Made by a program: the position numbers and the translations under genes
NCBI RefSeq assembly: GCF_913777625.1
Contig: NZ_CAJYTI010000039.1
Coordinates: forward strand, 1-64,000
Length of the DNA stretch: 64,000 nucleotides
Reading direction: 5' to 3'
Source: an uncultured Sphingomonas sp.
Lineage (GTDB): Bacteria; Pseudomonadota; Alphaproteobacteria; Sphingomonadales; Sphingomonadaceae
The notes under the pieces: generated by a model
The model's input: only the letters and a program-made list of their open reading frames with translations
What the model was told of the DNA's origin: nothing
Database searches by the model: none
Shown: one piece after another, positions 59,442 to 64,000 of the stretch
Numbering within the stretch: the first letter of the stretch is position 1
Layout: each line of letters opens with the position of its first letter

Positions 59442-60788
59442 CTATTTCAGCAGCACCAGTTCCTCGGCCATGGTCGGGTGGAGCGCGACGGTGGCGTCGA
59501 ACGCGTCCTTGGTCAGCCCCGCCTTCACCGCCACGGCCGCGGCCTGCAGGATCTCCGGCGCGTCCGGCCCGATCATGTGCAGGCCGACGACCTTGCCGGT
59601 CACCCCGTCGCAGATCATCTTATAGAGCGCCCGCTCGTGCCGCCCGGCGAGCACGTTCTTCATCGCCCGGAAGTCCGAGGTATAGACCTTGACCGAGCCG
59701 AGCGTGTTGCGCGCCTCGCCCTCGGTCATGCCCACCGAAGCGATCGGCGGGTGGCTGAACACCGCGCTCGGGATGCAGTGATAATCGACCTGGTGCGGCT
59801 TGCCGCCGAACAGCGTGTCGGCAAAGGCCTGCCCCTCGCGGATCGCCACCGGCGTCAGCTGCACGCGATCGGTCACGTCGCCCACCGCATAGATGCTCTC
59901 GACCGTGCTGCGATTGTCGGCATCCACCTTCACCGCGCCGCGCGCGTTCAGTTCGACGCCGACCGTCTCGAGGCCCAGACCCTGGGTGTTGGGCACGCGG
60001 CCGGTGGCGAACAGCACGCAGTCCACCTCGATCGGATCATGGCCGCTCATCGAGACCAGCAGGCTGCCATCGGCCTGCTTCTCGATCTTCTCGAACTCGG
60101 CGAAGAAGCGGAACTCGATTCCCTTGGTCATCGAGATCTGGAGCAGCCGGTCGCGCACCTGCGCATCATAGCCGCGCAGGATCACGTCGGTACGGTTGAC
60201 CAGCGTCACCTTCGAGCCGAACTCGTTGAAGATGCCCGCAAACTCGTTGGCGATATAGCCGCCGCCGGCGATCAGCACGCGCTTGGGCAGCGTCTCAAGG
60301 TGGAAGACCTCGTTCGAGGTGATGCCATGCTCGCTGCCCGGGAAGCTCGGCACGTGCGGATGCGCGCCGGTGGCGATCAGGATCGTCTTGGCGCTGACCA
60401 CCTTGCCGCTCGCCAGGGTCACCTCGTTGGGGCCGGTGATCGTGGCGCGCTCGTGGAAGATCGTGACGCCGTTATTCTCCAGCCCCTGGGTGTAGAGACC
60501 GTTGAGGCGATCCACGTCCGCCAGCACATTGTCGCGCAGGGTCGGCCAGTGGAAATGACAGTCGGGCACGTCCCAGCCGAAGCGGCGGGCGTCCTTCAGA
60601 TCCTCGGCGAAATGGGCGCCGAAGATGAGCAGCTTCTTCGGCACGCAGCCGCGGATCACGCAGGTGCCGCCGACGCGATACTCCTCCGCCACCGCAACCT
60701 TGGCGCCGTACGCCGCCGACATGCGCGAGGCACGCGTGCCGCCGGAGCCTGCGCCGATCACGAACAGGTCGAAGTCATAGTCGGACAT
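59442..60788 (-). CDS. gor: Glutathione-disulfide reductase
   Basis: This 448-residue flavoprotein uses NADPH to reduce glutathione. It starts at MSDYDFD (ATG 60788). FAD site VIGAGSGGTRASR (10-22), redox pair Cys43-Cys48 in GGTCVIRGCVPKK, NADPH site IAGGGYIANEFAG and NRTDVILRGYD (Arg specificity), and the C-terminal catalytic VALHPTMAEELV are all present. It is distinct from lipoamide or mercuric reductases by this C-terminal motif. Confidence 0.95.
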   Translation of the reverse strand: MSDYDFDLFVIGAGSGGTRASRMSAAYGAKVAVAEEYRVGGTCVIRGCVPKKLLIFGAHFAEDLKDARRFGWDVPDCHFHWPTLRDNVLADVDRLNGLYTQGLENNGVTIFHERATITGPNEVTLASGKVVSAKTILIATGAHPHVPSFPGSEHGITSNEVFHLETLPKRVLIAGGGYIANEFAGIFNEFGSKVTLVNRTDVILRGYDAQVRDRLLQISMTKGIEFRFFAEFEKIEKQADGSLLVSMSGHDPIEVDCVLFATGRVPNTQGLGLETVGVELNARGAVKVDADNRSTVESIYAVGDVTDRVQLTPVAIREGQAFADTLFGGKPHQVDYHCIPSAVFSHPPIASVGMTEGEARNTLGSVKVYTSDFRAMKNVLAGRHERALYKMICDGVTGKVVGLHMIGPDAPEILQAAAVAVKAGLTKDAFDATVALHPTMAEELVLLK

Positions 60789-60890
60789 GGGGCACTCCGG
60801 AGGTGTGTCGGCGCAGAAGGCCGGGAGAAGGGGTCGAAGGGAAGATAGGGTGTCGACGGGCAAAACAAGAGTGCGGGCGCTCTCGCCATC

Positions 60891-61012
60891 GCTCCCCTCC
60901 CGCTTGCGGGAGGGGTCGGGGGAGGGGATGGCCGAGTTGCGGACTGCGCCGTTACGGCAAGCGCCGCCACGTCGGCCCCTCCCCTAGCCCCTCCCGCAAG
61001 CGGGAGGGGAGC
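60891..61012. repeat. Inverted pair of CCCTCCCGC/GCGGGAGGG palindromes
   Basis: The left copy 60891-60927 and the right copy 60976-61012 are inverted copies. Each contains a near-perfect CCCCTCCCGC / GCGGGAGGGG hairpin and a shared ggggagggg flank. About 48 bases separate them. The 122-bp unit fills the space between gor and the PhnA gene. Confidence 0.75.
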
Positions 61013-61016
61013 TGGC

Positions 61017-61322
61017 TCACCGCTTGCGGACGAACTCCGCGCGCAGGACGAGGCCCTTGATACCGTCGAACTTGCAGTCGATCTCCTGCGCGTCGCCGGT
61101 CAGGCGGATCGACTTGATCAGCGTGCCGCGCTTGAGCGTCTGGCCGGCACCCTTCACGGTCAGGTCCTTGATCAGCGTCACCTGGTCGCCGTCCTGCAGC
61201 AGGTTGCCGACCGAGTCGCGCACTTCCACCGTATCGGCCGCTGCGGCCTTGGCCGCAGCTTCGGCGGCGGGGACCCACTCCCCGCTCGCCTCGTCATACA
61301 CATAGTCGTCGTCGCCGCTCAT
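61017..61322 (-). CDS. PhnA/YjdM-like protein
   Basis: This 101-residue protein has the PhnA C-terminal domain: VRDSVGNLLQDGDQVTLIKDL, then VKGAGQTLKRGTLIKSIRL and ending KGLVLRAEFVRKR, in sense. The usual N-terminal zinc ribbon is replaced by an acidic, Ala-rich segment. Despite the name 'alkylphosphonate utilization', the role is not established. Its ATG overlaps the pgi stop by 4 bp. Confidence 0.85.
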   Translation of the reverse strand: MSGDDDYVYDEASGEWVPAAEAAAKAAAADTVEVRDSVGNLLQDGDQVTLIKDLTVKGAGQTLKRGTLIKSIRLTGDAQEIDCKFDGIKGLVLRAEFVRKR

Positions 61323-62815
61323 GCGCCAAATGCCCTTTGAATCAGATCGTTGGTGGAGGGATCGAAGTCGAGCCCGCCCTTGTCGGCCGCCTTGGCCATT
61401 TCCTTGCCCAGCTCGACGCCGAACTGGTCGAACGGGTTGATGCCGAGCAGCACCGCGTTCACGAACACGCGGTGTTCGTAGAAGGCGATCAGCGCGCCCA
61501 GCGTGCGCGGGTCGAGGCTGTCGAGCAGCAGCGTCGACGACGGACGATCACCCGGATAGCTGCGCGCGGGATCCTCATGGCCCTTGCCCGCCATCAGCGC
61601 CGCACCCTGCGCGAACATGTTGAGCAGCAGCTGGCGGTGATGCTCGGGCGCAAGCGCATCGCCCGCCTCGATGACGCCGACGAATTCGAGCGGCACCAGG
61701 TGCGTGCCCTGATGGAGCAGCTGGAACACCGCATGCTGCGCATCGGTGCCGACGCCGCCCCAGGTGATCGCCGAGGTCGGGTAGGTCACCACCTCGCCCT
61801 CCGCCGTGACGCGCTTGCCGTTCGATTCCATCTCGAGCTGCTGGAGATAGCTCGGCAGCAGCTTCAGCCGCTCGTCATAGGCGAAGGTCGCGCGGGTCTC
61901 GCAGCCGCGCGCCTGGGTGTAATAAAGGTCCGCGAACGCCGCGAGCGCCGGCGCGTTCTGCGCCAGATCGGTCAGGCGGAAATGGCGGTCCATCTCGGCC
62001 GCGCCTTCGAGCAGCTCCTCGAACGCGTCCCATCCCAGCGCCAGCGCCGCCGGGAAGCCAATCGACGACCAGAGCGAATAGCGGCCGCCGACGCTCTCGA
62101 AGAACGGCAGCACCCGCGTCTCGTCGACGCCCCATTCCACCGCCTTATCGGGCGAGGCGGTCAGCGCGACCACCTGGCCATAGGGATCCTCGACGCCGCC
62201 CTCGGCCATCCAGGCGAGCGCGCTCTGGGCGTTGAGCATGGTCTCGGTGGTGGTGAAGGTCTTGCTGGCGATCACCAGCAGCGTCGCCTGCGGATCGAAC
62301 ACGTCCATCGCGTTTTCGAGCGCCACGCCGTCGACATTGGAGACGATCGCCACGTCGTAGCGGTCCATGTCGCGACCCAGCGCATCGACCAGCAGGTCCG
62401 GCCCCAGCGCGGAGCCGCCGATGCCGATATGGAGGATGTGGCGGATCGGCCCCAGCGCCTCGGCCTCGATCGCGTCGATCAGCCCGCGCATCCGCGCGTG
62501 CTGGCTGCGGGCGCGAGCAACGCTCTCGGGCGCGCCTTCATAGCGCTCGGCGGTGTGCTCGGCGGCACGGCCTTCGGTGACGTTGACCACCTCGCCCGCG
62601 AACAGCGCGTCGCGCTTGTCGGCGAAGTCCATCTGCTGCGCCAGCGCGGCGAAGGCGGAGACGGCCTCCGGCGTCAGGTGCGTCTTCGACCAGTCGAAAT
62701 GGATGCCGGCAACATCGGCGCTCAGCCGCGACAGCCGATCGGCATCGGCAGCGAACAGATCGGTCAGTTTCGCGGCGGGGAGGGATTGGATCGGCGTCCA
62801 GTCGGGCAAGGCCAT
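61319..62815 (-). CDS. pgi: Glucose-6-phosphate isomerase
   Basis: This 498-residue isomerase of glycolysis/gluconeogenesis starts at ATG 62815, which has AAGGAG six bases upstream; an ATG at 62821 is too close to that SD. Signatures are IGIGGSALGP, VIASKTFTTTETM, the YSLWSSIGFPAAL active-site loop, HQGTHLVPLEF, and near the C-terminus FDQFGVELGK with the catalytic Lys. It is divergent from lepB. Confidence 0.97.
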   Translation of the reverse strand: MALPDWTPIQSLPAAKLTDLFAADADRLSRLSADVAGIHFDWSKTHLTPEAVSAFAALAQQMDFADKRDALFAGEVVNVTEGRAAEHTAERYEGAPESVARARSQHARMRGLIDAIEAEALGPIRHILHIGIGGSALGPDLLVDALGRDMDRYDVAIVSNVDGVALENAMDVFDPQATLLVIASKTFTTTETMLNAQSALAWMAEGGVEDPYGQVVALTASPDKAVEWGVDETRVLPFFESVGGRYSLWSSIGFPAALALGWDAFEELLEGAAEMDRHFRLTDLAQNAPALAAFADLYYTQARGCETRATFAYDERLKLLPSYLQQLEMESNGKRVTAEGEVVTYPTSAITWGGVGTDAQHAVFQLLHQGTHLVPLEFVGVIEAGDALAPEHHRQLLLNMFAQGAALMAGKGHEDPARSYPGDRPSSTLLLDSLDPRTLGALIAFYEHRVFVNAVLLGINPFDQFGVELGKEMAKAADKGGLDFDPSTNDLIQRAFGA

Positions 62816-62920
62816 GTTCATCTCCTTGGTGGCAGGGCTCCCCCTATCGTCCCGCACCGGCCCATTCCAGCCTCATTCCACCGCTTGACCTCCCCGCCGC
62901 GCCCTAGCAGAGCAGTGCCC

Positions 62921-63784
62921 ATGGATACGCCCGCCTCCACCGAACCCGTCGCCTCGCGCCCCGAAAACGTGCAAGCGCCCGCCGCGAAGCCGGAAAAGCC
63001 CAAATCGGAGTGGCGCGATCTCGCGACCTTCCTGCTCAAGCTGGCGCTGATCGTGTTCGTGGTGCGCAGCTTCATCTTCTCGCCGTTCAGCATTCCCAGC
63101 GAGTCGATGCTGCCGCGGCTGCTGATCGGCGACTATCTGTTCATCACCAAGTGGAACTACGGCTATTCCAAGCACTCGCTGCCGTGGAGCCTGCCGCTGA
63201 TCCCGGGCCGCATCTTCCCGGGCACGCCCGCACGCGGCGACGTAGTGGTGTTCAAGGCGCCCAACCACAATGGCGAGGACTGGATCAAGCGCGTCATCGG
63301 CCTGCCCGGCGACACGATCGAGATGGTCAACGGCCAGGTGATCCTCAACGGCAAGCCGGTGCCCAAGCAGCGCATCGCCGATTTCGTGCTGCCGATCACG
63401 CCGAACTTCACCCACTGCCCGACGCAGTTCCAGACCGCGGACGCCAAGGGCGCGCCGATCTGCCGCATCCCGCAGTTCCGCGAGACGCTGCCGAACGGCA
63501 AGCAGTATAACGTGCTCGACCAGGACAATCTGCCGCAGGACAATACCCAGGTGTACACCGTCCCCGCCGGCCATGTGTTCCTGATGGGCGACAATCGCGA
63601 CAACTCCACCGACAGCCGCTTCCAGCAGCCGCCCTATGGGAACGGCATCGGCTTCGTGCCGATCGAGAATATCGAGGGGAAGGCGGTCGTGAACTTCTGG
63701 TCGACCGACGGCGGCGCCAACTGGCTGCTCCCCTGGACCTGGTTCACCGCGGCGCGGTGGAGCCGGATCGGAGAAGGCTTCTGA
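62921..63784 (+). CDS. lepB: Signal peptidase I
   Basis: This 287-residue membrane protease removes Sec/Tat signal peptides. One N-terminal membrane anchor (about 35-54) is present. The catalytic Ser62 lies in IPSESMLPR, Lys123 in DWIKRVIGLPGD, and box E is GHVFLMGDNRDNSTDSR. It starts at ATG 62921. rnc follows 2 bp later, the usual lepB-rnc-era order. Confidence 0.97.
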   Translation: MDTPASTEPVASRPENVQAPAAKPEKPKSEWRDLATFLLKLALIVFVVRSFIFSPFSIPSESMLPRLLIGDYLFITKWNYGYSKHSLPWSLPLIPGRIFPGTPARGDVVVFKAPNHNGEDWIKRVIGLPGDTIEMVNGQVILNGKPVPKQRIADFVLPITPNFTHCPTQFQTADAKGAPICRIPQFRETLPNGKQYNVLDQDNLPQDNTQVYTVPAGHVFLMGDNRDNSTDSRFQQPPYGNGIGFVPIENIEGKAVVNFWSTDGGANWLLPWTWFTAARWSRIGEGF

Positions 63785-63786
63785 GC

Positions 63787-64000
63787 GTGCCCGATCTGGG
63801 CGGCTGGGTCGCGAAGACCTTCGGCCGCCCCGCCAAAGACCTGGCCGCTTTCCAACGCGCGCTGACCCATGGCAGCCAGGCCGCCGGCAACTACCAGCGG
63901 CTCGAATTTCTCGGCGACCGGGTGCTCGGCCTGATCGTCGCCGAATGGCTGTTCGAACGGTTTCCGGAGGAGCCGGAAGGCGCGCTTTCCCGCCGTCTCA
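63787..64000 (+). CDS. rnc: Ribonuclease III, N-terminal part (runs off the window)
   Basis: From GTG 63787 the frame reads the RNase III N-terminus, with the signature QRLEFLGDRVLGLIVAEWLFERFP (about 38-61) that contains the catalytic Glu and Asp. It processes rRNA and other double-stranded RNA. Only 71 codons are inside the window. Confidence 0.93.
   Translation, partial: MPDLGGWVAKTFGRPAKDLAAFQRALTHGSQAAGNYQRLEFLGDRVLGLIVAEWLFERFPEEPEGALSRRL

Noticed and set aside
61337..62920. Long + strand open frame upstream of lepB
   Set aside because: It runs antisense through pgi; lepB proper begins at ATG 62921 with its normal N-terminus.

Overview
The window is a 64 kb piece of a GC-rich alphaproteobacterial chromosome, almost certainly from a sphingomonad (Sphingomonas or a close relative). 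The evidence is a PEPxxWA-type exosortase substrate, the beta-class methylase CcrM, a DUF1134 (EipA) envelope protein, an OmpA with a proline-rich linker, a complete sphingomonad-type gene transfer agent (GTA) head/tail cluster, and a lasso-peptide isopeptidase/TonB receptor/FecR/sigma module typical of this order.

Layout. (1) 1-11.9 kb is accessory DNA. It holds the C-terminal half of a lasso-peptide cyclase, a Fic enzyme, an intact lasso isopeptidase, a TonB-dependent transducer, FecR and an ECF sigma factor. An orphan antitoxin next to a decayed RelE-type toxin and a P4-type integrase follow, ending at tRNA-Ser(GCU). This looks like a genomic island anchored at the tRNA 3' end. (2) 12.1-16.8 kb is core: eipA, a dihydroorotase, ygfZ, a GNAT acetyltransferase and ompA. 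(3) 16.9-30.8 kb is a GTA cluster on the minus strand. It runs from small and large terminase through portal, protease, capsid, connectors, tail tube, chaperone, tape measure, a gp12 fusion, hub, peptidase and megatron to DUF2793, mostly with 4-bp ATGA overlaps. A two-EF-hand lipoprotein-like gene is inserted before the portal. (4) 31-36.3 kb carries a FixL-like orphan histidine kinase, a PEP-CTERM protein, DapF and a glutathione transferase. (5) 36.4-48.5 kb has a DUF2339 membrane protein, a DUF6456/XRE divergent pair, two transport/biosynthesis genes (SDF symporter, serine acetyltransferase), tRNA-Val(UAC), a winged-helix regulator, and the three-gene proton-translocating transhydrogenase (pnt) operon. 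The pnt operon is headed by a 45-aa aa3 oxidase subunit IV and interrupted by a DUF559 nuclease gene. (6) 48.6-64 kb is core housekeeping: a sigma-54 activator, folP, ccrM, rnhB, a ThiD-VOC fusion, glmM, a second SDF symporter, gor, a PhnA-like protein, pgi, lepB and the start of rnc.

How the genes work together. In the island, extracytoplasmic signalling (TonB transducer to FecR to sigma) should switch on import of a lasso peptide and its opening by the isopeptidase, although a complete biosynthetic set is not visible. The GTA genes would package host DNA into small tailed particles. The pnt operon makes the NADPH-generating membrane transhydrogenase.

The most unusual item is the DUF559 nuclease gene inside the pnt operon. 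It is bracketed by two inverted 52-bp hairpin repeats that differ mainly by compensatory base-pair changes, as expected of a small selfish nuclease cassette. Other notable structures are an internal Shine-Dalgarno/ATG inside the gp12 fusion, inverted perfect DnaA boxes with four GANTC sites upstream of ccrM, two REPIN-like palindrome pairs, and a hairpin that overlaps the SD of the symporter at 40.57 kb.
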